From positions 573 through 34,575 of the forward strand of contig NZ_JQKE01000026.1 in assembly GCF_000745895.1 (NCBI RefSeq): 34,003 nt of DNA, given 5' to 3'. Position 1 is the stretch's first letter; every line of letters starts with the position of its first letter. A program made the position numbers and the translations under genes. Source of the stretch: Stenoxybacter acetivorans DSM 19021. Lineage in GTDB: Bacteria; Pseudomonadota; Gammaproteobacteria; Burkholderiales; Neisseriaceae. Shown here piece after piece: positions 8,362 to 16,720 of this stretch. The notes beneath the pieces are model-generated. The model was not told where the DNA came from, made no database searches, and worked only from the letters and a program-made list of their open reading frames with translations.

Positions 8362-8376
8362 TTCCAACATCTGGAA
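8362..8376 (+). promoter_or_regulatory. Inverted repeat overlapping the ATPase ribosome-binding site
   Basis: TTCCA (8362-8366) and TGGAA (8372-8376) form a perfect 5-bp inverted repeat with a 5-nt centre just before the ATPase start at 8383. The only Shine-Dalgarno-like sequence, GGAA (8373-8376), is in the right arm. The element could be an operator, or a small hairpin hiding the ribosome-binding site. A 5-bp stem is short and could be chance. Confidence 0.3.
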
Positions 8377-8382
8377 TTTAAA

Positions 8383-9585
8383 ATGATCATCACTCGGATA
8401 AAAATTGATAATCTGTATTCTTTTCAAAATACAGAAATTGATTTCACCTATAGCAGAAAAAAAACAAACAGCACCATTGATGGTGAATTTTTGGATTTTG
8501 CACCTAAGTTTTATTTTAAAAAAGTTTGCATTATTTCAGGAACAAATGCCAGTGGTAAAACGGCATTGGGTAAGGTATTGTGTTATTTTTTGAATTTCAT
8601 AACAGGAAAAAACAATACCATTTCTGATATTGTCTCAGGGGTTTTCGATAAAGAGAGAAATGCTTTATTGGAACTGGATTTTGTTACACTTTCTGATCAA
8701 AAAATTCATCGAGTTAAGATTGAGGTTGCGAGTAATAGCGTAAACTCATTGAAAACCTTATTCTATGTTGCCACAAAAATAAATGGAAATGACAGCGCAG
8801 AAAAGGCAAAGCAAAAACTGAAAGATATTGAAGAAAAACAAAAAGGCGGGACATACATTAATAGTGAACAAACTTCTCTTGATGAAGTATATGAGCAACT
8901 TATAAATAAAAATATTCAACAAAATTGGTATTTTTTAGTTTCTGAAAATGAAACTGGTAGTTCATCTGGAAAAATAAATGAATTTTCTGTTGATTTATTA
9001 GGAAAATTATTGAAAATATTTGATCCGTCAGTTAGTAAGGTAAACCCTATTTTTAAAGAAGTTGAAGTTAATGGGAAGATTATTAGACTCAATGAGGGTT
9101 GCGAAGTTATTTTTGCCAATGGTGATAAAGCTAAAATTGATGATGATTGTCAAGTAATGACTGATCCTAATCGGTTTTCAAAAGGTACTTTTGAAATATT
9201 GCAAGTTGCTGGTTTTATTAACCGCATCATGAATAGTTCTGATTCTAAAGTTCCTGATGAATATCAAATTGGTACTTTTTTTCTGGACGAAAAAATGGCA
9301 TACAGTAATTCTCATTTAGAGCAAGCTGTGGTTACTTTGATTATCAGTAAATTGGGTAGGTACGCACAGTTTTTCTACACCACTCACAATTACGATATTT
9401 TGGATTTAAATTTACCTGTCCATAGTTTTTTGTTTATGAAAAAAGATATGCATAATACAGAAATTATTCATCCTGATCATACGTTTCAAAAGAACGACAG
9501 AAAATTACTTAACTATGTTAAAAATGATTATTTTCATACTATCCCCGACATGGAAATACTCGATGAATTAATCTTTGGAGAGTGA
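8383..9585 (+). CDS. SMC/OLD-type AAA (ABC-like) ATPase of a two-gene cassette
   Basis: This 400-residue protein resembles the AAA_15/AAA_21 ATPases of defence systems such as OLD, PARIS AriA and RloA. Visible in order: N-terminal strand MIITRIKIDNLYSF, Walker A GTNASGKT (53-60), a charged helical insert with coiled-coil character (about 135-155), a signature-like SKGT (267-270 region), Walker B with catalytic acid FFLDE (D302-E303), and a switch histidine in TTHN (H335). There is no transmembrane segment and no TOPRIM domain within this chain; the next gene supplies a candidate. The DNA is markedly AT-rich (only 12 of 60 bases G/C at 8881-8940) and lacks uptake sequences, which suggests horizontal gain. 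The exact family is not assigned. Confidence 0.85.
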   Translation: MIITRIKIDNLYSFQNTEIDFTYSRKKTNSTIDGEFLDFAPKFYFKKVCIISGTNASGKTALGKVLCYFLNFITGKNNTISDIVSGVFDKERNALLELDFVTLSDQKIHRVKIEVASNSVNSLKTLFYVATKINGNDSAEKAKQKLKDIEEKQKGGTYINSEQTSLDEVYEQLINKNIQQNWYFLVSENETGSSSGKINEFSVDLLGKLLKIFDPSVSKVNPIFKEVEVNGKIIRLNEGCEVIFANGDKAKIDDDCQVMTDPNRFSKGTFEILQVAGFINRIMNSSDSKVPDEYQIGTFFLDEKMAYSNSHLEQAVVTLIISKLGRYAQFFYTTHNYDILDLNLPVHSFLFMKKDMHNTEIIHPDHTFQKNDRKLLNYVKNDYFHTIPDMEILDELIFGE

Positions 9586-9588
9586 TAA

Positions 9589-10119
9589 ATGGCAACGATT
9601 ATTCTTGTGGAGGGTGAAACAGAGCAAGCATTTTGGAAAGTATTTTATCAAGGGCAAACGAAAAAAATTAATTTATGGGATTGTAAAGAAAAAGACATTA
9701 ATAATATTGCCCTTTCTGTAAAGAATAATGATGAACTTATCATTATTTTTGATACTGATGTAACTGATAATTACGCAAGATTTTTGAGTAATTTAAAATC
9801 TATTAGGCAGAAAATTAGTGGGAATCGTGTTTTTTTATTGCAGCAGAATAAAAACTTTGAAGATGAATTGTGTAAGGCTTGTAATTGTAAACAAGATAAA
9901 TTAAATCAGCATTTTAATCATGCCCGTAGTGTAGGAAAATTTAAATCTGAATTTATCGAACATTTTAAAAATAAAAAATTGAGAGAGAAATTGGAAGAAT
10001 TATCTATTGATCTTGGAAAAATGTGGGTAGCTGAGTTGATTGAATGTTTAAATTTGGAAGAAGTGAAAAAAATCAAAATAGATGGACAACACAAAAAAAT
10101 TAAAGCGCTTAAAAGATGA
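9589..10119 (+). CDS. Small TOPRIM-like protein paired with the ATPase
   Basis: This 176-residue protein starts 3 bp after the ATPase stop. Its layout fits a minimal TOPRIM fold: strand plus glutamate in ILVEGETEQAF (E8 and E10), then a D-x-D in IIIFDTDVTD (D55, D57), then NFEDEL (89-94), which resembles the conserved segment after the acidic motif in RloB-like and OLD-like proteins. The C-terminal 60 residues are lysine- and glutamate-rich and helical. TOPRIM proteins paired with such ATPases often act as nucleases; that role is inference here. It is shorter than PARIS AriB. Its stop codon overlaps the start of the following ABC-F gene in ATGA. Composition is AT-rich like its partner. Confidence 0.75.
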   Translation: MATIILVEGETEQAFWKVFYQGQTKKINLWDCKEKDINNIALSVKNNDELIIIFDTDVTDNYARFLSNLKSIRQKISGNRVFLLQQNKNFEDELCKACNCKQDKLNQHFNHARSVGKFKSEFIEHFKNKKLREKLEELSIDLGKMWVAELIECLNLEEVKKIKIDGQHKKIKALKR

Positions 10120-12032
10120 TCGAACTCAAAAACCTCACACTTCAGCGCGGTACAAAAGTATTGCTTAATCAAACCAATGTCATGATTGCGCCCGGCAAGC
10201 GGGTGGGGATTATTGGTAAAAACGGTAGCGGTAAATCCAGCTTATTTGCGTTGCTGAAAGGTGAAATCAGCCAAGACGGCGGTGAAGTGGGTATGCCCAA
10301 ACATTGGCAAATGGCGGCGGTGGCGCAGGAAACGCCTGCGTTGGACATCAGTGCTTTGGATTATGTATTGCAAGGCGATGCGGCATTGCAAGATTTTCAG
10401 GCAGCCTTGACGCAAGCGGAAGCAGACGGCGACGGCATGAAGCAAGCCGAATACCATGCCAAATTGGAAGAAATTGATGCCTACAGCGCACCTGCCCGTG
10501 CTGCCAAACTGCTTACCGGTTTGGGATTCAGTCAAGAACAGCATGGTTTTCCCGTAAAAGCATTCAGTGGTGGCTGGCGTATGCGCTTGAACTTGGCGCA
10601 AGCTTTGATGTGCCGCGCTGATTTATTGCTGTTGGATGAACCCACCAATCACTTGGATTTGGAAACCGTGCTGTGGCTGGAAAATCATCTGGTGTCTTTA
10701 AATGCCACCCAATTGATTATTTCTCATGACCGCGATTTTTTGAACGCCGTTACCACCCAAACCGTGGAATTGGCGCAGCAAAAACTCACGCTTTACGGCG
10801 GTAATTATGATTTTTATCAACAAGAGCGGGCATTAAGATTGGCGCAGCAGCAATCGGCGTATGTCAAACAACAGACGCACATCAAGCACTTGCAATCATT
10901 TATTGACCGCTTCAAAGCCAAAGCCACCAAAGCCGCGCAAGCACAAAGCCGAATGAAAGCCTTGGCAAAATTGGAACACATTGCGCCGGCGCACTTAGAC
11001 AGCGAATTCAGCTTTGAATTTACCGCGCCGGAACATTTACCCAATCCTTTATTGAAGCTGGATCATGTGGATTTGGGTTACAACGGGCAAAGTGTGCTAC
11101 GGCAAATATCATTGTCGGTGGAATCCGGTGCGCGTTATGGTTTATTGGGCGTGAATGGCAGCGGTAAATCCACTTTAATTAAAGCCATTTCAGGCCGCCT
11201 GAAACCTTTATCAGGGCAGATTATCCGTGCTGAAAAGCTGAATATCGGCTATTTTGCACAGCATCAGCTGGAAACTTTGCGTGAAGACCAATCGCCGATT
11301 TGGCATATTCAGCAATTATCGCCTTTGGTGCGTGAGCAAGAAATCCGCAATTTTTTGGGCGGTTTCCATTTTGCGGGTGAAATGGCGTCGCAATCCATTG
11401 AACCTTTTTCGGGCGGTGAGAAAGCACGGCTGGCATTGGCAATGATTGTGTGGCAAAAACCCAATTTATTACTGCTGGACGAACCCACCAACCACCTGGA
11501 TTTAGACATGCGCCACGCCTTGACGGTGGCATTGCAAAGTTTTCAGGGTGCTTTAATTGTGGTGTCGCACGACAGAAGTCTGCTGGAAGCAACTGCCGAC
11601 AGTTTTTTGCACATTAATCAAGGCTGCCTGAAAATATTTGACGGCGATTTAAACGATTACCGAACATGGCGTTTAAATCAAGAAAAAGAAACACAGCAGC
11701 AAAACGCTGATTCAGCATCAAATGACAATACAAACAGCCGCAAGGAGCAAAAACGCGCGGAAGCGAAAATGCGGCAAGAATTGTCTCGTTTAAGCAAACC
11801 CATACAGCAAAAAATTGCCAAAACAGAAGCCGATATGGCGGCATGGCACACGCAGCAGACAGAATATGAAACTTTTCTGGCAAGCGAAGAGGCGTACCGC
11901 GAAGAAAATAAAGATAAGTTAAAGCAATATCTCAATGATTTGGCACAAGTGAAAAACCGATTGGCATCGGCAGAGGAAAATTGGCTGATGTGGCAGGAAG
12001 AATTGGAAGCCATTCAACAACAAACCGCTTAA
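10116..12032 (+). CDS. ABC-F family ATPase, YheS-like
   Basis: ABC-F proteins are soluble tandem ATPases that bind the ribosomal E site and modulate translation. The 638-residue length matches E. coli YheS (about 637), and long stretches resemble it more than Uup or EttA. Domain 1 has Walker A GKNGSGKS (34-41), signature FSGGW (150-154) and Walker B LLLLDEP (170-176). The interdomain helical linker is about 235-290. Domain 2 has GVNGSGKS (345-352), FSGGEKARL (431-439) and LLLLDEPTNHLD (451-462). A charged coiled-coil tail occupies about 545-638. G/C returns to the chromosomal level (35 of 60 at 10561-10620). The start overlaps the TOPRIM stop by 4 bp, and I see no clear Shine-Dalgarno just before it. 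Confidence 0.92.
   Translation: MIELKNLTLQRGTKVLLNQTNVMIAPGKRVGIIGKNGSGKSSLFALLKGEISQDGGEVGMPKHWQMAAVAQETPALDISALDYVLQGDAALQDFQAALTQAEADGDGMKQAEYHAKLEEIDAYSAPARAAKLLTGLGFSQEQHGFPVKAFSGGWRMRLNLAQALMCRADLLLLDEPTNHLDLETVLWLENHLVSLNATQLIISHDRDFLNAVTTQTVELAQQKLTLYGGNYDFYQQERALRLAQQQSAYVKQQTHIKHLQSFIDRFKAKATKAAQAQSRMKALAKLEHIAPAHLDSEFSFEFTAPEHLPNPLLKLDHVDLGYNGQSVLRQISLSVESGARYGLLGVNGSGKSTLIKAISGRLKPLSGQIIRAEKLNIGYFAQHQLETLREDQSPIWHIQQLSPLVREQEIRNFLGGFHFAGEMASQSIEPFSGGEKARLALAMIVWQKPNLLLLDEPTNHLDLDMRHALTVALQSFQGALIVVSHDRSLLEATADSFLHINQGCLKIFDGDLNDYRTWRLNQEKETQQQNADSASNDNTNSRKEQKRAEAKMRQELSRLSKPIQQKIAKTEADMAAWHTQQTEYETFLASEEAYREENKDKLKQYLNDLAQVKNRLASAEENWLMWQEELEAIQQQTA
10396..10407 (-). repeat. DNA uptake sequence (AGGCTGCCTGAA on minus)
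   Basis: An exact TTCAGGCAGCCT in the first third of the ABC-F gene. It is the first copy after the cassette, so the ABC-F gene belongs to the core genome. Confidence 0.85.
11621..11632 (+). repeat. DNA uptake sequence (AGGCTGCCTGAA)
   Basis: An exact plus-orientation copy inside the ABC-F gene. A degenerate double-ended form (TTCAGGCCGCCTGAA) lies about 430 bp upstream in the same gene. Confidence 0.85.
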
Positions 12033-12216
12033 ATCAAGTAGAATTCGAATTTCTTTTATTTCGATTTGTTTAACACCGCTAAATAGCAATTATTTGTACA
12101 GCCAACCCGTGAATTCATTTCAAGCATTCAGATGCAATTAATTGCTGCACTGCTTGCGAAAACACAACAGGGTGTACAAGTTTTTAATGTTTCAGCCATA
12201 CACAAGGATTTCTGCC

Positions 12217-13044
12217 ATGCAAAAAATGCTTCGTTCTCTCTTGGGCGGTACTGTTGCTGCCTTAACATTGGCTGCCTGCGGCGGCGCACCTGCCGACAAC
12301 ACCCCGGCGGCGTCCGCCGAGGCTACCGCTGCTTCTGCCGCGTCTGCTCCTGTTGTCGCGTCTGAGGTGGTTATCGGTTTGGACGACAATTTCCCGCCTA
12401 TGGGATTTCGTGATGACAACAATGAAATCGTTGGTTTTGACATTGACATGGCACGTGAAGCTGCCCAACGTGCCGGTTTAACCGCTACATTCCAACCAAT
12501 TGATTGGAGTGCCAAAGAAGCGGAATTAAAAAGCGGCCGCGTGGATATGCTGTGGAACGGCTTAACCATCACAGAAGAGCGTAAGCAAAACATCTTGTTC
12601 TCCAATCCGTATATGGAAAACCACCAAATCATTGTGGTTCGCGCAGATTCACCGATTAAAGTCAAAGCCGATTTGGCGGGTAAAGTGGTGGCGGTGCAGG
12701 ACGGCAGCAGCGCGGTAGATGCAGTCAATGCCGATGACGTATCCAAGTCGTTTAAAGAATTGAAAAAATTCGGCGACAATGTTATGGCGTTAATGGATTT
12801 GGGTGCGAAACGTGCCGATGCCGTGGTGGTGGACGAAGTGGTTGGCCGCTATTATGTGGCGAAAAAACCGGCTGAATACACTGTATTGGCAGACAATTTT
12901 GGTACTGAAGAATACGGTGTGGGCTTCCGCTTGGAAGATGCGGCATTGCAGCAAAAAATCCAAAAATCTTTGGACGACATGAAAGCCGACGGTGCATCTG
13001 CCAAAATTTCCGATAAATGGTTTGGTAAAAACATTGTTAAATAA
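12217..13044 (+). CDS. Polar amino acid ABC transporter substrate-binding lipoprotein
   Basis: This is a 275-residue extracytoplasmic solute-binding protein of family 3 (SBP_bac_3). The start at 12217 is chosen because it gives a proper lipoprotein signal (LAAC, C21) and has AAGGA at 12204-12208. The frame is open further back, to 12142. After the signal comes an alanine/serine-rich linker (about 24-48), then the binding domain. Family motifs: GLDDNFPPMGFRD near its N-terminus, GFDIDMAREAA, and the ligand-contact region WNGLTITEERK. The substrate cannot be told from sequence; arginine, glutamine and cystine are typical of the group. The permease and ATPase genes follow, with a hairpin at 13062-13089 between this gene and the permease. 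Confidence 0.92.
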   Translation: MQKMLRSLLGGTVAALTLAACGGAPADNTPAASAEATAASAASAPVVASEVVIGLDDNFPPMGFRDDNNEIVGFDIDMAREAAQRAGLTATFQPIDWSAKEAELKSGRVDMLWNGLTITEERKQNILFSNPYMENHQIIVVRADSPIKVKADLAGKVVAVQDGSSAVDAVNADDVSKSFKELKKFGDNVMALMDLGAKRADAVVVDEVVGRYYVAKKPAEYTVLADNFGTEEYGVGFRLEDAALQQKIQKSLDDMKADGASAKISDKWFGKNIVK

Positions 13045-13061
13045 TTAAACTGACTTAAATC

Positions 13062-13089
13062 AGGCTGCCTGAATGTTTTCAGGTAGCCG
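13062..13089 (+). terminator. Uptake-sequence hairpin between transporter genes
   Basis: AGGCTGCCTGAA (13062-13073) is followed after TGTT by TTCAGGTAGCC (13078-13088), giving an 11-bp stem with one G-T wobble and a 4-nt loop. No T-run follows. It may act as a partial terminator or 3'-end stabiliser, so that more binding protein than permease is made. This is a common arrangement in binding-protein operons, though not shown here. Confidence 0.5.
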
Positions 13090-13150
13090 TAAAACCTGTA
13101 TTCCGGTTGGCAAAATGTGAATACAGGTTCTTCTTTTGTTGGAAATCCAA

Positions 13151-13795
13151 ATGGATTATTTGTTGCAAATACTGCCGGTGATGTGGACAGGCGTGAAAGT
13201 AACGCTGTCTTTATTTGCCGTTACCTTATTGCTGTCAATCCCCTTGGGTTTGATACTGGCATTGATGCGCTTGTCGAAAATCAAGATATTGGATTACACC
13301 GTTAATGCGTATATCTGGTTAATGCGCGGCACACCATTGATGCTGCAATTGTTTTTTGTTTATTTTGCCTTGCCGGCAATTGATATTCGGCTGGAAAAAT
13401 TTCCCACCGCCGTGGTGGCTTTTTCGCTTAATTACGCCGCTTATTTTGCCGAAATTTTCCGCGGCGGCATTCAATCCGTCGGCAAAGGGCAATACGAAGC
13501 CGCTAAAACACTGGGCATGAATTACAGCCAAACCATGCGCCGTATTGTTTTGCCGCAAATGTGGAAAAAAATCTTGCCGCCTTTGAGCAATGAAACCATT
13601 ACATTGGTGAAAGACACGTCTTTGGTTTATGTATTGGCACTGCAAGACGTGATGAAGATAACCTTTCAAATTGTTTACCGTGAATTCAGTGTTACTCCGT
13701 TTGTGGTTGCTGCGGCGTTTTACCTCATCATGACGCTGATTTTGACTTGGGCTTTCCAAAAAATGGAGCGACGCTATGCACGCTACGACGACTGA
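13151..13795 (+). CDS. Polar amino acid ABC transporter permease
   Basis: This 214-residue inner-membrane permease of the HisM/GlnP family has about five helices. The ATPase-contact EAA loop reads [20 protein letters not shown] in the middle of the chain. The ATG at 13151 is preceded by GGAA (13141-13144), which is better than the TTG codons at 13136. The N-terminus [19 protein letters not shown] is typical. The end overlaps the ATPase gene by 20 bp, implying translational coupling. Two copies of this subunit would form the channel for the binding protein encoded upstream. Confidence 0.93.
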   Translation: MDYLLQILPVMWTGVKVTLSLFAVTLLLSIPLGLILALMRLSKIKILDYTVNAYIWLMRGTPLMLQLFFVYFALPAIDIRLEKFPTAVVAFSLNYAAYFAEIFRGGIQSVGKGQYEAAKTLGMNYSQTMRRIVLPQMWKKILPPLSNETITLVKDTSLVYVLALQDVMKITFQIVYREFSVTPFVVAAAFYLIMTLILTWAFQKMERRYARYDD

Positions 13796-14555
13796 TTTAA
13801 TGATAGATGCGCGCCAAATTCACAAATCATTCGGACACTTGGAAGTATTAAAAGGCGTGGATTTGCAAGTAAAACCTTCGGAAGTTGTGGCAATTATCGG
13901 TTCATCCGGATCAGGTAAATCTACTTTACTGCGCTGTTTAAATCATTTGGAAACCATACACTCGGGCAGCATTGCCATTGAAGGCGATTACTTGGTGCGC
14001 CAAGATGAAAACCGACAAAGCCGCTATGCGCCCGACAAAGACATTAAACGCATTTGCGCCAAAATCGGCATGGTGTTTCAGCAGTTTAATTTATTCCCGC
14101 ACATGACCGTGCTTCAAAACATCATTGAAGCACCGATAACCGTAAAAAAACAAAACAAAAACGACATTATTCCACTGGCGCAAAATTTGTTAAATAAAGT
14201 GGGGCTGGCTGAAAAACAGGATTGTTATCCATCGCAATTGTCGGGCGGACAAAAACAGCGTGTTGCGATTGCCCGTGCTTTGGCGATGCAGCCGGATATT
14301 ATGCTGTTTGATGAACCCACGTCGGCACTTGATCCTGAACTCACGGGAGAAGTATTAAAAACCATGCAAAAGCTGGCTGAAGATAAAATGACCATGGTTG
14401 TGGTTACCCACGAAATGGGTTTTGCCCGCGAAGTAGCGGATACCGTGTTGTTTATGGACAGCGGCGTGGTGTTGGAGCGTAATCATGCCCGTGATTTTTT
14501 TGCCAATCCGGAGCACAAACGCACACAAGCATTTTTAAGTGCCATGCTGAAGTGA
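13776..14555 (+). CDS. Polar amino acid ABC transporter ATP-binding protein
   Basis: This 259-residue GlnQ/HisP-type ATPase powers the permease encoded just before it. Motifs: Walker [10 protein letters not shown] (42-50), Q-loop FQQFNLFPH (101-109), signature [10 protein letters not shown] (155-164), Walker B IMLFDEP (175-181), D-loop SALD, and switch H212 in VTHEMGF. The start at 13776 has GGAG 8 bp upstream, and an in-frame ATG at 13800 is an alternative. A short insertion after strand 3 (about 72-92, [18 protein letters not shown]) is common in the arginine/histidine branch, but this is not enough to name the substrate. Confidence 0.94.
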   Translation: MHATTTDLMIDARQIHKSFGHLEVLKGVDLQVKPSEVVAIIGSSGSGKSTLLRCLNHLETIHSGSIAIEGDYLVRQDENRQSRYAPDKDIKRICAKIGMVFQQFNLFPHMTVLQNIIEAPITVKKQNKNDIIPLAQNLLNKVGLAEKQDCYPSQLSGGQKQRVAIARALAMQPDIMLFDEPTSALDPELTGEVLKTMQKLAEDKMTMVVVTHEMGFAREVADTVLFMDSGVVLERNHARDFFANPEHKRTQAFLSAMLK

Positions 14556-14635
14556 TGCTGCAGGGCGTTGCTTTAAAATCATAACGTTAAAAATAATCAA
14601 AAAAATAATACGCATTACTCGGAAATGAGCCATTT

Positions 14636-15964
14636 ATGTTTCATCATCAAGCAGATGAATTAAAAAATTTATGTGAATCCGTCTTAAATCAAGCCAAACG
14701 AGACGGTGCTACGGCGGCGGAAGCCGATGTCAGCGAATCGGTTGGTCAATCGGTGCAAGTGCGCAAACAAGCGGTGGAGCAGATTGAATATCAGCAGGAT
14801 AAATCGCTGGATATTACGGTTTACGTGGGGCAAGCCAAAGGACGCGCCAGCACTGCTGATTTTTCTGCCAATGCCGTGGCACAAACCGTTCAAGCGGCTT
14901 TGAACATTGCCCGCTATACGGCGCAGGACGAATGCGCGGGCTTGGCAGATGCCGAACTCATGGCAAAAAATATCGGCGACACCGATGCGTATCACCCGTG
15001 GATTTTGCCGACGGAAGATGCCATTGATTTGGCAAAAAGCACTGAAGCGGCGGCATTGGCTGCCGATTCTCGCATCAGCAATTCTGAAGGTGCAAGCGTG
15101 CAAACCGACCATTACCAGTATGTTTACGGCAACAGCTACGGTTTTTTGGCACACAAACAAGGCAGCCGCCACAGTGTTTCATGCAGCGTGGTGGCGGAAG
15201 ATGAAAGCGGCATGCAGCGTGATTATTGGTATGACACCGCGCGCGCACGTGAAGATTTAACCAATGCAGAAAGCATCGGCATACAAGCGGCACAGCGCGC
15301 TGCCCGCCGATTGGGTGCTCGCGCGATACCGACAGGCAATTACCCTGTGGTGTTTGACGCCACCGTTTCAGGCAGCCTGCTGGGGCATTTGGTGGGCGCA
15401 TTAAGCGGCGGTGCTTTGTATCGGCAAGCCAGTTTTTTAACCGACAGCTTGGGTAAAATGGTTTTGGCATCGTGGGTAAATGTGCGTGAATTGCCGCATT
15501 TGCCGCGGGCATTGAGCAGTACTTATTTTGATGCCGAAGGCGTGGCAACACATGACCGCACCGTGATTGACGGCGGCACAGTAGCAGGCTATTTTCTCGG
15601 CAGTTACAGTGCGCGTAAATTGGGCATGACAACCACTGCCAATGCCGGCGGCGTCCATAATTTACACATGAACCATACCCATGCGGCACAAGCCGATTTA
15701 TTGCGCGAAATGGGCAGCGGCTTGTTGATAACCGAGCTGATGGGGCAAGGCGTAAACAGCATTACCGGCGACTATTCGCGCGGTGCGGCGGGTTTTTGGG
15801 TGGAAAACGGTGAGATTGCCTATCCTGTGGAGGAAATCACGGTTGCCTCACGCTTGCAAGACATGTTTCTGGGGCTGCAAGGCGCGGCAAACGATGCGTT
15901 GAAACGCAGTGCCAATAAAATCGGTTCGGTTTGGGTAGATAAGATGACGGTAGCGGGGCAATAA
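14636..15964 (+). CDS. pmbA: TldE/PmbA, regulatory half of the TldD-TldE metalloprotease
   Basis: PmbA (TldE) pairs with TldD to form a cytoplasmic peptidase known to process microcin precursors and the CcdA antitoxin in E. coli. The 442-residue chain shows the family C-terminal signature GQGVNSITGDYSRGAAGFWV, and ATHDRTVIDGGTVAGYFLGS in the second half. As expected for TldE, the zinc-binding HExxxH of TldD is absent. tldD is not in the window. An uptake sequence lies inside at 15367-15378. dsbB follows after about 30 bp on the same strand. Confidence 0.95.
   Translation: MFHHQADELKNLCESVLNQAKRDGATAAEADVSESVGQSVQVRKQAVEQIEYQQDKSLDITVYVGQAKGRASTADFSANAVAQTVQAALNIARYTAQDECAGLADAELMAKNIGDTDAYHPWILPTEDAIDLAKSTEAAALAADSRISNSEGASVQTDHYQYVYGNSYGFLAHKQGSRHSVSCSVVAEDESGMQRDYWYDTARAREDLTNAESIGIQAAQRAARRLGARAIPTGNYPVVFDATVSGSLLGHLVGALSGGALYRQASFLTDSLGKMVLASWVNVRELPHLPRALSSTYFDAEGVATHDRTVIDGGTVAGYFLGSYSARKLGMTTTANAGGVHNLHMNHTHAAQADLLREMGSGLLITELMGQGVNSITGDYSRGAAGFWVENGEIAYPVEEITVASRLQDMFLGLQGAANDALKRSANKIGSVWVDKMTVAGQ
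15367..15378 (-). repeat. DNA uptake sequence (AGGCTGCCTGAA on minus)
   Basis: An exact TTCAGGCAGCCT on the plus strand, inside pmbA. Confidence 0.85.
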
Positions 15965-15994
15965 GGTATCATTTTGCCAACTTTAAGGAAGAAC

Positions 15995-16483
15995 ATGATG
16001 ACATATCGCAAGGCTTTATTTTTCGTATTTTTAATGACGGTTGCCGCTGTTATGGTTTCATGTTATTTGCAGTATGTGCAAGGCATGAATCCGTGTGTTT
16101 TGTGTATTGTGCAGCGCGTAGCGGTGATATTCACGGGTTTAATTGCTTTATTGTGCTTGCTGTTGCCGCTGCAAAAACCGATATTCCGCGGTGTGGCTGC
16201 GATGGCGAGCAGCCTAGTGCCGATTGGCGGCTTGGGTGTGGCTTTGTATCAAATATATATTCAAAGCCTGCCGATAACCGAGCAGCCTTCGTGCGGTGCA
16301 CCGTGGACTTTCCGCTTACAGGACGCACCTCTGTTTCATTGGTATGAGCCGATTATTCGGGGTACGGGCAATTGCGGTGAAGTTCTGCGTTTATTTGGCT
16401 TGTCTTTGCCGACTTGGAGTGCCTTGTTTTTTACGGCAGTGCTGGCGTGGCTGTGGTTGATGCTGAAATACACTCGGAAATAA
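15995..16483 (+). CDS. dsbB: Disulfide bond formation protein DsbB
   Basis: DsbB re-oxidises periplasmic DsbA and passes electrons to quinone. The 162-residue protein has four membrane helices. The first periplasmic loop holds the redox pair C-V-L-C (MNPCVLCIVQR) and the second holds two further cysteines (PSCGAP and GNCGEV), matching the Cys41-Cys44 and Cys104-Cys130 layout of E. coli. AAGGAAG at 15985-15991 supports the ATG at 15995 or the next one at 15998 rather than the upstream TTG at 15974. It ends before a strong bidirectional terminator. Confidence 0.94.
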   Translation: MMTYRKALFFVFLMTVAAVMVSCYLQYVQGMNPCVLCIVQRVAVIFTGLIALLCLLLPLQKPIFRGVAAMASSLVPIGGLGVALYQIYIQSLPITEQPSCGAPWTFRLQDAPLFHWYEPIIRGTGNCGEVLRLFGLSLPTWSALFFTAVLAWLWLMLKYTRK

Positions 16484-16547
16484 ACAATATCCGTAATTGA
16501 ATCAAAGCGATTGAATAGAAAATTTTCTGTGATTGCTGCGTTAAATA

Positions 16548-16580
16548 AAAAGGCTGCCTGAATATTCAGGCAGCCTTTGT
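16548..16580. terminator. Bidirectional terminator made of paired uptake sequences
   Basis: AGGCTGCCTGAA (16551-16562) and TTCAGGCAGCCT (16565-16576) form a perfect palindrome about 30 bp long including flanking A/T. T-rich sequence follows on the plus strand (TTTGTTGT) and A-rich sequence precedes it, so it can work both ways. It separates dsbB (rightward) from putA (leftward, stop at 16721). Confidence 0.88.
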
Positions 16581-16720
16581 TGTGTCAAAAATGTGGCTAA
16601 ACAGCAACACCGCATTTGGCTCAAAGCCCCAATCAAGAAAAAGGATATTCACAACCTTTTTTAAAAAAGCATCAGTGAATTATGTTGTTCCTTGCTATGA
16701 TTGGTTTTGGTACGGGCGTT

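Noticed and set aside
8383-9585. Restriction-modification or RecF-type repair ATPase
   Set aside because: No methyltransferase or helicase lies nearby, and the insert and C-terminal pattern are closer to OLD/AriA-like defence ATPases than to RecF. Not fully excluded.
12192-12779. 195-codon open frame opposite the substrate-binding protein gene
   Set aside because: It is antisense to a well-supported lipoprotein gene and has no recognisable features.
15075-15689. 204-codon open frame opposite pmbA
   Set aside because: It is antisense to conserved PmbA sequence, with a histidine/cysteine/arginine-rich composition typical of shadow frames.
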